From: a virus
Length of the DNA stretch: 20,678 nt
IMG/VR virus record: IMGVR_UViG_3300048834_000351
Location: 1 to 20,678 of that record
Direction: 5' to 3' (one strand)
Of the stretch, positions 13,782 to 20,678 are shown one piece after another (the first letter of the stretch is position 1; every line of letters starts with the position of its first letter). Both the position numbers and the translations under genes were made by a program. The notes below the pieces were generated by a model. That model had not been told where the DNA came from and made no database searches. It saw nothing but the letters and a program-made list of their open reading frames with translations.

Positions 13782-13812
13782 CCTTGCCGGCAGCGATTAA
13801 CCACCGGCAAGG
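13782..13812 (-). terminator. GC-rich hairpin with short T-run after the decoration gene
   Basis: CCTTGCCGG at 13782-13790 pairs perfectly with CCGGCAAGG at 13804-13812 (9 bp, 13-nt loop). On the minus strand the stem is followed by CTTCCCTTTTT. The T-run begins 6 nt after the stem, so termination is probably partial. The hairpin starts 4 nt after the stop of the 13816-14259 gene and could lower expression of downstream genes relative to capsid genes. Confidence 0.6.
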
Positions 13813-13815
13813 TGA

Positions 13816-14259
13816 TTAGCCGTTGACCACAACGGTTGCCTGTGAAGACGTGGAAGGCGTCTGTTCCGCCCGCGTCAACTGGCCCACCGCATTGACCACT
13901 TGCGTGGTGGCGGGGCTGACACTGATCTTCAGGTAGCGTTTGCGCCCCTTTAGATCGACATTCAGCGTGGCGTATGGCTGAGTAATACTCGTCGCGGCCG
14001 TGATGGCGTTGGGGATGGTGAAATCCGTCCCGCCCACAAAACCGCTGACACTGGCGAAGTTGGTGACAACCGTGTCATCCGACTCGCTGAGCTTCAAAAC
14101 CGTGGGCTTGTTGCTGACAACATCCGCAGTCGGCAGCAGAACATCGAGGCTGAGGTAGTCATACCCCAGCGTATCGATGTTTCCGCTGGCCGTTCCAGCG
14201 GCGGTGGTTGACGATTGGAAAATCGGCAACACCTTTTTTGCATTTTGAGCATGGATCAT
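13816..14259 (-). CDS. Probable head decoration protein
   Basis: This 147-aa protein is encoded directly after the major capsid gene, with an AGAAAGG ribosome binding site about eight bases before ATG 14259. It appears to be a single beta domain: DTLGYDYLSLDVLLPTADV, TVLKLSESDDTVVTNF, then PYATLNVDLKGRKRYLKISV and a closing Thr/Val-rich strand. Many HK97-type phages place a small capsid-stabilising or decoration protein here. No membrane segment, zinc site or enzymatic motif is visible. It is isolated by hairpins on both sides, consistent with separate dosage control. Decoration is inferred from size, fold and position; a minor head protein is the alternative. Confidence 0.7.
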   Translation of the reverse strand: MIHAQNAKKVLPIFQSSTTAAGTASGNIDTLGYDYLSLDVLLPTADVVSNKPTVLKLSESDDTVVTNFASVSGFVGGTDFTIPNAITAATSITQPYATLNVDLKGRKRYLKISVSPATTQVVNAVGQLTRAEQTPSTSSQATVVVNG

Positions 14260-14289
14260 ATTTCATGCCTTTCTTATTTCAGGAGAATT

Positions 14290-14319
14290 TCCCCGCCGAA
14301 GACCATTCCCCGGCGGGGA
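14290..14319 (-). other. GC-rich hairpin after the major capsid gene
   Basis: TCCCCGCCG at 14290-14298 pairs with CGGCGGGGA at 14311-14319 (9 bp, 12-nt loop). It begins 6 nt after the capsid stop, where TAA and TGA are adjacent in frame. No T-run follows on the minus strand, so it is more likely a 3'-end stabiliser or processing site than a strong intrinsic terminator. Confidence 0.6.
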
Positions 14320-14325
14320 TAATCA

Positions 14326-15747
14326 TTAGCTGGCCGCGAGGATCAGGCCCACAACAGGACCGGCGGTGGTGGAATTGCCGACATCGTGAACCACGATGTC
14401 AAAGCGTTGCGTTCCACGGATACCGATTTCGTTGCGTTCCCACAGGGATTGACCACCGACCGTTGCTTGCGTCGAGAAGTCGATCATGTCCTGCTGGCGA
14501 TCCCCAAACCTTGCCGCCAGCGACAGGTCGCCGAACAACGCCGCGATCTGAGAGTTCGCCGCCGAAGTGGGCATCACTTCCGTCAGTTCCACGGGATAAC
14601 CCAGGAAGATCGGACCACCACCCGCTTGCAGGTTCAGCACCGTGTTTCCACCCGCAGCGGTGAGCAATTTCTGCATCACGCTGTCGTGGAAATTCGGAGA
14701 CACAAACCATTTAGCACCCTTGCGAGCATAGGTGGGAGTGCGTCCAACAACAGCATGGAAGTCGCCCAGCACCAGTTCAGAGTAGGCATTTCCCGAACCC
14801 AACACCAGACCGCCACCATCGTCAGTGCCGTTGATGGTGGACAGCGCCGTAGAGACGCCGACAATCCCGCCGTAGGTGGAGGTGCCATCGCCCAGGAACC
14901 CGCACTGGTCTTCTTTCAAGGCGAAGGCGTAGCCGATTTCACCCGCCAGATCGTCACCAATGCTGATAACCGCATCCTGGCTGAGCTGGTTGGTCATACG
15001 GCTGATAACCATCAGGTCTTTGGCGACCAGCCGAACCTGATCCCAACCCTTGGTGGATTCAATGCCCGCCGAACCTTCCGACACGAAGTAGGCAGTCAAG
15101 CCACCCGTGCGGCGGGGAACGGTTTTGGTATCGCTGGTCATGGGTTCGATTCGCGCATTGCGGCGAAATACGCCGTATTCAAGGCGCAGGTCGATCATGT
15201 CCGTGCTGAACTCTTCGGGGATCAGGAACCCGCCGGCCGTGTTGGCGTTCGACTGGTGGAGCTTGATCGTGATGCCCTGTTCCTCGCAGAACCGTTTTGC
15301 GTTCTCGTTTCCAAGACAGGCCATCGCCCACTGGCCGAACCGATAAGCGCGTTCCACCCGATCAAACTCGCCAACCTTGGCCTGTTTGAAGTTGCGAACC
15401 TGCCCGTACCGCTTAGCGGTTGCAGGGATCACAAATCGAGCGGCCTTGCCCGTCTCACCCAGCGGGTTGCCCGGAAGCGGATTCGCCTTGCGAAGCTCTT
15501 CCAATCGCTTGTTGACCAGCCGTTCAACGGCAGATTCGTCAACCTGGATCGTAGCATTCGCGTCCGCCTTGGCGTCCGGCTCTTCGCCGATAATCTTGAC
15601 GCTGACGGGGGTCTCCTTGCCGTCTTTGTCCGCCTCATAGACCTCGGCGGATTTGAGGTTTTTGAACATCGCCGTTCGGGCATCGCCCGCCGGCATTGAC
15701 TTCAACAGCGCAAGCTGCTGTTCAAACTCTTCGAGTTTGAGCTTCAT
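14326..15747 (-). CDS. Major capsid protein, HK97 fold, with N-terminal scaffold (delta) region
   Basis: This 473-aa protein follows the prohead protease, as in HK97-type genomes. Residues 1-90 are charged and helical (LEEFEQQLALLKSMPAG, VERLVNKRLEELRKAN), as expected for the delta domain that acts as scaffold and is removed by the protease. The mature part probably starts between residues 95 and 165. AGGFLIPEEFSTDMIDLRLE at 171-190 is the typical N-arm opening of Phage_capsid family proteins. Later segments (LAGEIGYAFALKEDQ, FLGDGTSTYGGIVGV, WFVSPNFHDSVMQKL, LGYPVELTEVMP and LFGDLSLAARFGDRQ) fit the spine helix, P domain and A domain. The ATG has an AAGAGAG upstream. Cross-linking residues as in HK97 cannot be assigned by eye. 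Tandem stops TAA-TGA end the gene. Confidence 0.93.
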   Translation of the reverse strand: MKLKLEEFEQQLALLKSMPAGDARTAMFKNLKSAEVYEADKDGKETPVSVKIIGEEPDAKADANATIQVDESAVERLVNKRLEELRKANPLPGNPLGETGKAARFVIPATAKRYGQVRNFKQAKVGEFDRVERAYRFGQWAMACLGNENAKRFCEEQGITIKLHQSNANTAGGFLIPEEFSTDMIDLRLEYGVFRRNARIEPMTSDTKTVPRRTGGLTAYFVSEGSAGIESTKGWDQVRLVAKDLMVISRMTNQLSQDAVISIGDDLAGEIGYAFALKEDQCGFLGDGTSTYGGIVGVSTALSTINGTDDGGGLVLGSGNAYSELVLGDFHAVVGRTPTYARKGAKWFVSPNFHDSVMQKLLTAAGGNTVLNLQAGGGPIFLGYPVELTEVMPTSAANSQIAALFGDLSLAARFGDRQQDMIDFSTQATVGGQSLWERNEIGIRGTQRFDIVVHDVGNSTTAGPVVGLILAAS

Positions 15748-15884
15748 GGGATACTCTCTTTCTAATTCTGAATATGGATCGTCGCTGGCTGTCTGCCGTA
15801 CCCCATTCGCCCGGCGTTCTTCGGCCCGGAGTTGCCTCCATCCGCTTGAACACCATCGACCCGGAGTGGTTGCCTGACGTGTGT

Positions 15885-15899
15885 GCGGCGAACCGCCGC
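15885..15899 (-). other. Short hairpin between protease and capsid genes
   Basis: GCGGCG and CGCCGC form a 6-bp perfect stem around a 3-nt loop, extendable by two G-T pairs. It starts about 8 nt after the protease stop and lies in the 159-nt gap before the capsid ATG, the longest gap on the minus strand apart from the plus-strand insert. No T-run follows. No convincing gene was seen in the rest of the gap. Confidence 0.45.
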
Positions 15900-15906
15900 G
15901 TTGTTT

Positions 15907-16749
15907 CTAAAGGTAGTAGATTCGGCCCCGCAACTTGGCCAAAAGTTGATCCGCCGCGATGGCTGATGCTTTGGCTGCGTCCAGGGTCGGCTTGTCAAAA
16001 TTCATGTGATAGACGCGGGTTTTCCTGATCGGAACTTCTGCCGCCGTTTTCATGCCATCTCGGCAATCGGCACAAAATAAACCGTCCTCGCCGTCCATCT
16101 CCTGCATATCATCCATCGGAAATTCTTTGCCGCATTTAGCGCAATTCCCGATGGCCGCTTTCTGTTCCGGTGAGTCTTGTGGAGAATCAGCATTGACGGG
16201 TTGTTCAGACTTGGTGAAGCATTTCGCGGCGATATCTTGTGGGATAAACCCCTTTGACACTGCCGTCGCCACTGCCTCTTGATTGCAGGGGATGGTGACA
16301 CAACCCACCTCGAACAGTTCCCACTTATTTGTTACCCTGCGGCATCCAGCGCCGTATTTCTCTAAGTCACGATCCGTCGCCGGCCGCGACTCGACACAAT
16401 CGAAACCCACCGAAAAGGCCGATAAGACCTTCTGCTGGTACATGCTGAATACGACGTCGGGGAACCACTCTTCATTTTCGGGGTGATTCTCCGGTCGCGT
16501 GGCGAACACGATCTTAGCGCTGATGCTTTCCGCGTCCCGTTTAATTGCCGTGATTTTCCCCACCGGCAGCGAATAGTAATCGTGCATCCAAGTGACGATG
16601 GGGTTTTTCTCGTAGTCCTTGGTATTGCACCCTTGCGGGATCAATACCTCCCCATCGCGATCCACGGCAATCGTGCTGATCTTGGCCATGACGGCACGCT
16701 CGCCATCAACCACTGAGACATCCGCCGAAAACGCCTTATGCTGGATCAT
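15907..16749 (-). CDS. HK97-family prohead protease with C-terminal zinc-ribbon-like segment
   Basis: This 280-aa protein carries the prohead protease fold in residues 1-165: ISTIAVDRDGEVLIPQG, catalytic-type His56 in NPIVTWMHDY, the Ser motif LSAFSVGF (Ser113 the likely nucleophile), and WELFEVGCVTIPCN at 143-156. It would cleave capsid scaffold regions inside the prohead. The unusual part is the C-terminus: CAKC at 203-206 and CADC at 226-229 form a CxxC-x19-CxxC pair like a zinc ribbon, followed by a helical end (LDAAKASAIAADQLLAKL). The usual family length is about 160-250 residues. Its ATG overlaps the stop of the small upstream gene by three or four bases. It is followed by the capsid gene, the expected partner. 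Confidence 0.9.
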   Translation of the reverse strand: MIQHKAFSADVSVVDGERAVMAKISTIAVDRDGEVLIPQGCNTKDYEKNPIVTWMHDYYSLPVGKITAIKRDAESISAKIVFATRPENHPENEEWFPDVVFSMYQQKVLSAFSVGFDCVESRPATDRDLEKYGAGCRRVTNKWELFEVGCVTIPCNQEAVATAVSKGFIPQDIAAKCFTKSEQPVNADSPQDSPEQKAAIGNCAKCGKEFPMDDMQEMDGEDGLFCADCRDGMKTAAEVPIRKTRVYHMNFDKPTLDAAKASAIAADQLLAKLRGRIYYL

Positions 16750-16913
16750 TCTTCCACCTGCCCATCAATCAGTTTCAAGAGTTTGAGGGTTTCGTATCGA
16801 TATTCGCGGCGCAGCCGGTGATAGTCCGCCAGCGTTTTGGCGTTTCTCGCATACGCCTTGGCGTTGACCACATCGACGTACCTTAACGGCGGCTTAGGGT
16901 TTGGGGGGTTCAT
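16746..16913 (-). CDS. Small hypothetical protein between portal and protease
   Basis: I place the start at ATG 16913 (55 aa), overlapping the portal end by 20 nt. A GTG at 16982 would add 23 residues but overlap the portal by 89 nt. No strong Shine-Dalgarno is seen, so translation may depend on the portal. The protein is basic and helical (AKAYARNAKTLADYHRLRRE, then YETLKLLKLIDGQVEE), with a proline-rich start. The ATGA junction with the protease supports it being real. No family is recognised; a small portal or scaffold accessory is possible. Confidence 0.6.
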   Translation of the reverse strand: MNPPNPKPPLRYVDVVNAKAYARNAKTLADYHRLRREYRYETLKLLKLIDGQVEE

Positions 16914-18582
16914 TTTGCGATTGAAGTTCGGCTTCAAGTCGAGGGTTGGGATTCGGCGTGGTAGGAGTATTTGTCCCCGCACTGCCCATCATCTGCGCGG
17001 CCTGTTCACTGGTGAGGTTGAACAGCACGATCAACTGTCCTATCCCCGCATCGCGCGGAAGGTCGCCAGCGGATACCGCCGCCACAATCGCGGTCGCGGC
17101 GGTAATCTGCGCACCATTCAAAACGGAATCTTGATGCACTTGCAGCGTTTGATCGGTCGATGCGGGTTGACCATTCACCGGCGCACCCGTCGGAAGCCCC
17201 TGGCCTTCGTTGTGTCGCTGCTGATTTTGTCCAACTGCTGCATTTCCAGCGGCGGCAGCGGCTCCACCCGATGCACCGCTGGGCGGGAACAACTGATCCC
17301 CGCCGGGTAACGGGTCGGCACCCTCTTCGGAGCGAACTTCGTTGGGAGTGGCGATGCCGCCGGCCACCAATGCCACGCGGCGCTTCAACTCGAACTCGCG
17401 GTTTTCCAATACGGCCGGGTCATAGGCCAGAAACGCATCTTCACCTACGTCAAAACGGGGGAGGTATTGTTCGTTGAGCTTTTCCTCATCCATCAGGCAG
17501 TAGGGTTGAATCGTATCCCGCATCCACGCGGTATCGGCCGTGCTGGCGCTGGATCGGTTGGGGTCATCCGCCTTCAACATGGTGACAGGCACTTCCCACG
17601 CGGCGGCTATTTCCTCAACAACGCGGTCGCTATCTCCGATTTCTTCAATCGGTTCATTGAGTGATTGAATGGCGACATCCCCACCCACCGCAAGGAACTT
17701 TCCGCCCTTGCTTGGCCCGCGATATTTTTCCTCAATCTTCGCTTCAAACCGATCTAACTGATCGCCCTTGCCTCCACTTTTGAAGATCATCAGCCAGTCA
17801 GGGCGGGCCATATTGTCGAATTTAGCCTGATCCAATGTTCGCTTGCTGTCATGCAACATCAGTGCGGTCCAAGCCGCCTGGGCACACCCCATGCCGTAGT
17901 ACAAATCCGATGGGTTGGCACGCTTGGCGTGAATCACCGTGTCGGGTGAAAACTCCCGCTCCATTTCACGCCGCGCACCATACAGGTAACCACGGATAAA
18001 ACTCTGCTGATCGGGAATGATCGACACCCATTGACTAGGCATTGGCCACAATTGCGAGGGGATACCCAATACCGGATCATTAACCACAAGGGTATAGGCG
18101 TTGCCGGTCAGCTGAAGATAGATCATCCGCAGCACAGTCAGATCAAACCCGTTCATCCACGGATTGACGTTGCGGAGCACCTTCAATGCGGGGTGCGGTT
18201 CATTGATTTCCTCAAACTCGCCACGAAACTCCGCCACTTTCTGCTGCACGAATTGGCTTGGCCGATAGTCCGGGATGTTGCCCCATAGATACTTTCGCCG
18301 CGAACTCTCTACCGAACGGGTTCGATACAGCTTTTGTCCACCTGATTTTTTTTTAACGTACAGCCGCAAGGGAATGCGCCCAACCGCATTAGCGTTGAGC
18401 ATCGTCGCCTTGTATCCCCAACTCCTGAATCCCACCGGAATGGCCGCATGGTCATTGAACGGTCGCGGCTTGGAGCCTTTGGACCCATACCCCGGCACCA
18501 CCGACGCATTTAGGTAGTCAGAGGTTCCGTACAGCGATTTGAGATTGTCCAGCAGCAGCGGATGGCTGTTATCGATAATCAC
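16894..18582 (-). CDS. Portal protein, HK97 (Phage_portal) family
   Basis: This 562-aa protein forms the dodecameric ring at one vertex through which DNA enters. Family segments in order include VGRIPLRLYVKKK near 67-79, a TGNAYTLVVND strand, PMPSQWVSIIPD, DTVIHAKRANPSDLYYGMG, a helix LDQAKFDNMARPDWLMIF, and the crown region WEVPVTMLKADDPNRSSAST followed by QPYCLMDEEKLNEQYL. After residue 430 comes a Gly/Ala/Gln/Pro-rich linker. A conserved-looking helical end starts at 488 (LNGAQITAATAIVAAV, then LPRDAGIGQLIVLFNLTSEQ), and a Pro/Asn-rich tail closes the protein. The extended C-terminus makes it longer than the HK97 portal. The ATG overlaps the HNH stop by four bases. A run of nine A residues encodes Lys77-79. 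Confidence 0.92.
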   Translation of the reverse strand: MIIDNSHPLLLDNLKSLYGTSDYLNASVVPGYGSKGSKPRPFNDHAAIPVGFRSWGYKATMLNANAVGRIPLRLYVKKKSGGQKLYRTRSVESSRRKYLWGNIPDYRPSQFVQQKVAEFRGEFEEINEPHPALKVLRNVNPWMNGFDLTVLRMIYLQLTGNAYTLVVNDPVLGIPSQLWPMPSQWVSIIPDQQSFIRGYLYGARREMEREFSPDTVIHAKRANPSDLYYGMGCAQAAWTALMLHDSKRTLDQAKFDNMARPDWLMIFKSGGKGDQLDRFEAKIEEKYRGPSKGGKFLAVGGDVAIQSLNEPIEEIGDSDRVVEEIAAAWEVPVTMLKADDPNRSSASTADTAWMRDTIQPYCLMDEEKLNEQYLPRFDVGEDAFLAYDPAVLENREFELKRRVALVAGGIATPNEVRSEEGADPLPGGDQLFPPSGASGGAAAAAGNAAVGQNQQRHNEGQGLPTGAPVNGQPASTDQTLQVHQDSVLNGAQITAATAIVAAVSAGDLPRDAGIGQLIVLFNLTSEQAAQMMGSAGTNTPTTPNPNPRLEAELQSQNEPPKP

Positions 18583-18911
18583 ATTGAGCTTTGACGATCT
18601 AGTTTTCTGTGACCAAATCCGCCATCTTCAGAAGCGGTTTTGATGGAGTGGTGCGCATGGCATAATCGCTGCCAGTTGGATTCGTTCCAGAATTCAGGAT
18701 CGCTTGCCTTGCGGGGAATCTTGTGGTCCACGTCGGTCGCTTTATTGGGACAATGCCTTCCATCTTCAAGGATCGCCTCACACCACGGCCACTGGGCAAG
18801 GAATCGAGCACGCGCCCGCCGCCACACACTCCCGTAGCCTCTTTTTGAGGCGGTGGGGCGTCCGCCGAATGATGGTCGGGTTGGACGATGGACGGCAAAT
18901 CGTTGCGGCAT
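18579..18911 (-). CDS. HNH endonuclease, packaging-associated
   Basis: This 110-aa protein has a clear HNH core: DVDHKIPRK at 60-68 (Asp62-His63), FWNESNWQRLCHAHHS at 74-89 (Asn79, His88), and KTASEDGGFG at 91-100. Cys44, Cys54, Cys84 and His87 are probable zinc ligands. The N-terminus is basic and includes SKRGYGSVWRRARARFL. Phage HNH proteins beside the terminase genes, such as HK97 gp74, are known to work with the terminase in cutting and packaging DNA. Here the gene lies between the large terminase (zero-base junction, TAA-ATG) and the portal (ATGA overlap), which ties it to packaging rather than to a free homing endonuclease. Its length matches the small stand-alone HNH packaging proteins. 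Confidence 0.92.
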   Translation of the reverse strand: MPQRFAVHRPTRPSFGGRPTASKRGYGSVWRRARARFLAQWPWCEAILEDGRHCPNKATDVDHKIPRKASDPEFWNESNWQRLCHAHHSIKTASEDGGFGHRKLDRQSSM

Positions 18912-20606
18912 TTAGATCATCCGGAAGACGATCTCTCCCGAATCGGATACCAGTGACCGCCCCAAAGCCATGATCGTCGCAACAACCCCGTCGATCTTCT
19001 TGCCCGTCTTCGATTCTGGCTTCACCGGCTTGATGTTTCCGGCGGGGTCTTCCTTCACCGCCACATTGCCAATCATCCACCGCATGAGAGGGTTGCCGCC
19101 GTGGGTCAATTTGTGAGACGCGATGAGTTTTTCAAATTCCTTCGATGGTTCATTCATTGACGCGAAACCCTGGCGAAATTCCACCATCTCAATCCCATGT
19201 TCCTCTTTTAATCGCGTAGCGGTTTGCGTGGCGTTCCACGGATCAAACGCAACTTCCTGAAGGTTGTAGTCCTTGGAACATTGAACAATTTGTTTCTCGA
19301 TGAACTCGTAATCCGTCACCGCGCCCGGGGTGGTCGTAATCAATCCCTGATCCAGCCATGGACCCCAGAATGGTTCTTTTCTACGTCTCTCCTTAGCGGC
19401 TTCCTCCGGCATCCAGAACCATTCACGGGTAAAGAACCTATGATCCTTGCGAAAGAGCAATGCGAACGCGGTCAGGTCCAACTTGCTGGCCAAGTCCAAA
19501 CCTCCCCAACACTCGCAACCCTTCAGTTGTTCAAGATCAACCACCCCACGGCACGCATCCCATTTATCTAAATCCAGCCACGCCGTCTCGGTTTGCGTCC
19601 AGATGTTCAGGTGCAACCGAAGAAACGCATTGCGTGCTGAAGGTAGTTCCTTCGCTCTTGCGGCCTTGCGTTCCAGATCGTCGAGCTTGACCGATACGCC
19701 AAGGTTTGGATTGGCCTTGGCCCACGTCGCGGGAGAGTAAGGGTCATCGTCTTTATCGGCGGCGGAGATGAACGCGAAGAACGTATCGTCCTTCACACCG
19801 TCAGGTTTATCGAACCCCTCCAGGATTCTTTCACCGTACCGATGCAGCTCACCGCCAATCGACTCTTCGTCACTCCCCGCCGTCGTGATGGCTAGCATCA
19901 TGGGTTGGCGTCTGGCACCCGTCGCGGTGTCCAAAACATCCCACAACTTTCGGTCTTTGTGGGCGTGAAGCTCATCGATTAACCCTGCATGGACGTTCAG
20001 GCCATCGAGCTTTTCGCTGTCCGCTGCCAATACTTCAAATTTAGAAGCGGTTGGCAGGTAGGCAAGGTTCTGAACATACTTCCCCCCAGAGGCGACCACC
20101 CTTGACCTCAACGCCGGCGAGCGTCTTCGCATCATCTCCGCATCGGTCAAGATGATGCGTGCCTGATCCTTCTTGGTGGCCGCAGAGTAAATCTCCGCCC
20201 CGGATTCGCCGTCAGCCGTCAGGAGATGGAGACCAACACCTGCCCACGTGCTGGTCTTGCCGTTCTTGCGGGGGACTTCAACATAACCCGTGCGAAATCG
20301 CCTTGTCCCATCCGCACGCTTCCATCCAAACAATACGACCAGCAGGAACTTCTGCCACAGATTCAGCGTGAATGGTTCACCCGCCCATTCACCCTTCCAA
20401 TGGTGAAGCAGTGCGAAGTATCGGACTACCCTTGCCCCCGCCTCAAAGTCGAACCGCAGTCCGCGTTTTGAGCCATCCCGCAAATCAGCTTTATGGCGGA
20501 GGACGCATCGCTTGACCAATGCGGCGGCGGGTATCTTCTCGCTCAACACCCCATCCATGTACGCCGTGAAATCGGCGGCAAGAGCATCAGGTTTTTTCGA
20601 CGGCAT
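18912..20606 (-). CDS. terL: Terminase large subunit
   Basis: This 564-aa protein is the ATP-driven packaging motor and headful or cos nuclease. Walker A is PRKNGKT at 112-118, typical of HK97-type terminases. Walker B is LIDELHAH at 209-216 with Asp211-Glu212. The coupling motif TTAGSD is at 241-246. The C-terminal nuclease half supplies acidic residues at Asp371 (GGLDLASKLD), Asp455 (VAFDPWNATQ) and Asp539 (KKIDGVVATIMALGR). All expected motor and nuclease motifs are present, so the protein looks intact. The chosen ATG at 20606 shares its A with the TGA of the upstream frame. Full length agrees with the family (about 500-580 residues). Confidence 0.96.
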   Translation of the reverse strand: MPSKKPDALAADFTAYMDGVLSEKIPAAALVKRCVLRHKADLRDGSKRGLRFDFEAGARVVRYFALLHHWKGEWAGEPFTLNLWQKFLLVVLFGWKRADGTRRFRTGYVEVPRKNGKTSTWAGVGLHLLTADGESGAEIYSAATKKDQARIILTDAEMMRRRSPALRSRVVASGGKYVQNLAYLPTASKFEVLAADSEKLDGLNVHAGLIDELHAHKDRKLWDVLDTATGARRQPMMLAITTAGSDEESIGGELHRYGERILEGFDKPDGVKDDTFFAFISAADKDDDPYSPATWAKANPNLGVSVKLDDLERKAARAKELPSARNAFLRLHLNIWTQTETAWLDLDKWDACRGVVDLEQLKGCECWGGLDLASKLDLTAFALLFRKDHRFFTREWFWMPEEAAKERRRKEPFWGPWLDQGLITTTPGAVTDYEFIEKQIVQCSKDYNLQEVAFDPWNATQTATRLKEEHGIEMVEFRQGFASMNEPSKEFEKLIASHKLTHGGNPLMRWMIGNVAVKEDPAGNIKPVKPESKTGKKIDGVVATIMALGRSLVSDSGEIVFRMI

Positions 20607-20678
20607 CAGGTGGCGAGACGAAGATCGCCCCCGAAGAATTCCCGCTCCACGTCATTTATTTCACTATTTGTCATGGGG
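20606..20678 (-). CDS. Partial upstream gene, possibly terminase small subunit C-terminus
   Basis: The frame is open from the right edge to a TGA at 20608-20606 that overlaps the terminase start (TGATG). It contains an ATG at 20674 that would give only 22 residues (MTNSEINDVEREFFGGDLRL, then AT), but the frame also continues past the window edge, so this is more likely the end of a longer gene. Small terminase genes usually precede the large subunit. No domain can be seen in so few residues. Confidence 0.5.
   Translation of the reverse strand, partial: PMTNSEINDVEREFFGGDLRLAT

Noticed and set aside
14386-15699. Long plus-strand open frame of 437 codons opposite the capsid gene
   Set aside because: It is the antisense shadow of the major capsid gene; its translation has no domain pattern, and the minus strand frame matches the HK97 capsid family and operon order.
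15762-15998. Minus-strand 78-codon frame across the protease-capsid gap
   Set aside because: It overlaps the protease end by 92 nt in another frame, has no good RBS and has a low-complexity basic composition; I treat the gap as non-coding with a hairpin.
1-20678. CRISPR array, tRNA, insertion sequence or attachment site
   Set aside because: No spaced direct DNA repeats, cloverleaf, transposase motif or flanking duplications were seen. The repeats found are protein-coding modules.

Overview
The window is the packaging, head, neck and tail part of a tailed dsDNA phage or prophage genome with an HK97/lambda-type (siphovirus-like) gene order. Almost everything is on the minus strand and reads from right to left. 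Genes abut or overlap by 1-8 nt (ATGA, GTGA, TAATG junctions), as expected for one late structural operon. No integrase, repressor, lysis gene, tRNA or att site is visible, so virus versus prophage cannot be decided here. The host is not proven. The style of the structural proteins and of the one secreted plus-strand protein suggests a Planctomycetota-like host, but this is a weak inference.

Layout in transcription order, from the right edge. A fragment lies at 20606-20678, possibly the end of the small terminase. It is followed by large terminase (18912-20606), an HNH endonuclease (18579-18911), an HK97-type portal (16894-18582), a 55-aa unknown, a prohead protease with an added C-terminal zinc-ribbon-like segment (15907-16749), a major capsid protein with its own N-terminal scaffold region (14326-15747) and a probable head decoration protein (13816-14259). 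GC-rich hairpins lie on both sides of the capsid gene and after the decoration gene. Next is an enzyme that fuses a methyltransferase-like domain to a glycosyltransferase-like domain (12605-13759), which is unusual inside a capsid operon.

The neck and tail follow: a small unknown, an enlarged gp6-like connector (11205-12413), a head-tail adaptor (10861-11208), a beta-rich repeat protein (9745-10860), an HK97 gp10-like protein (9248-9742), a tail-completion protein (8823-9251), three proteins of unknown role, a tail tube candidate (7415-7822), a tail assembly chaperone pair joined by a programmed -1 frameshift (6758-7395), and a short tape measure protein (4552-6765). The frameshift signal is complete: a C CCA AAC heptamer, a 7-nt spacer and an 8-bp stem-loop, followed by a downstream frame that has no start codon of its own.

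After the tape measure the operon is interrupted by one plus-strand gene (3874-4548). It encodes a secreted coiled-coil protein with its own ribosome binding site and looks like a moron (a host-directed cargo gene). Minus-strand structural genes then resume: 2999-3790, 2131-2952 and a very cysteine-rich gene that begins at 2131 and stays open to the left edge (at least 710 codons). This last gene is built from repeated CY...CxxC modules around five short CxxGxxWNGxxC repeats and a proline hinge. It is the most unfamiliar coding sequence here and probably belongs to the tail tip or host-recognition apparatus. No ordinary distal tail protein, tail lysin or fibre gene was recognised beside it.
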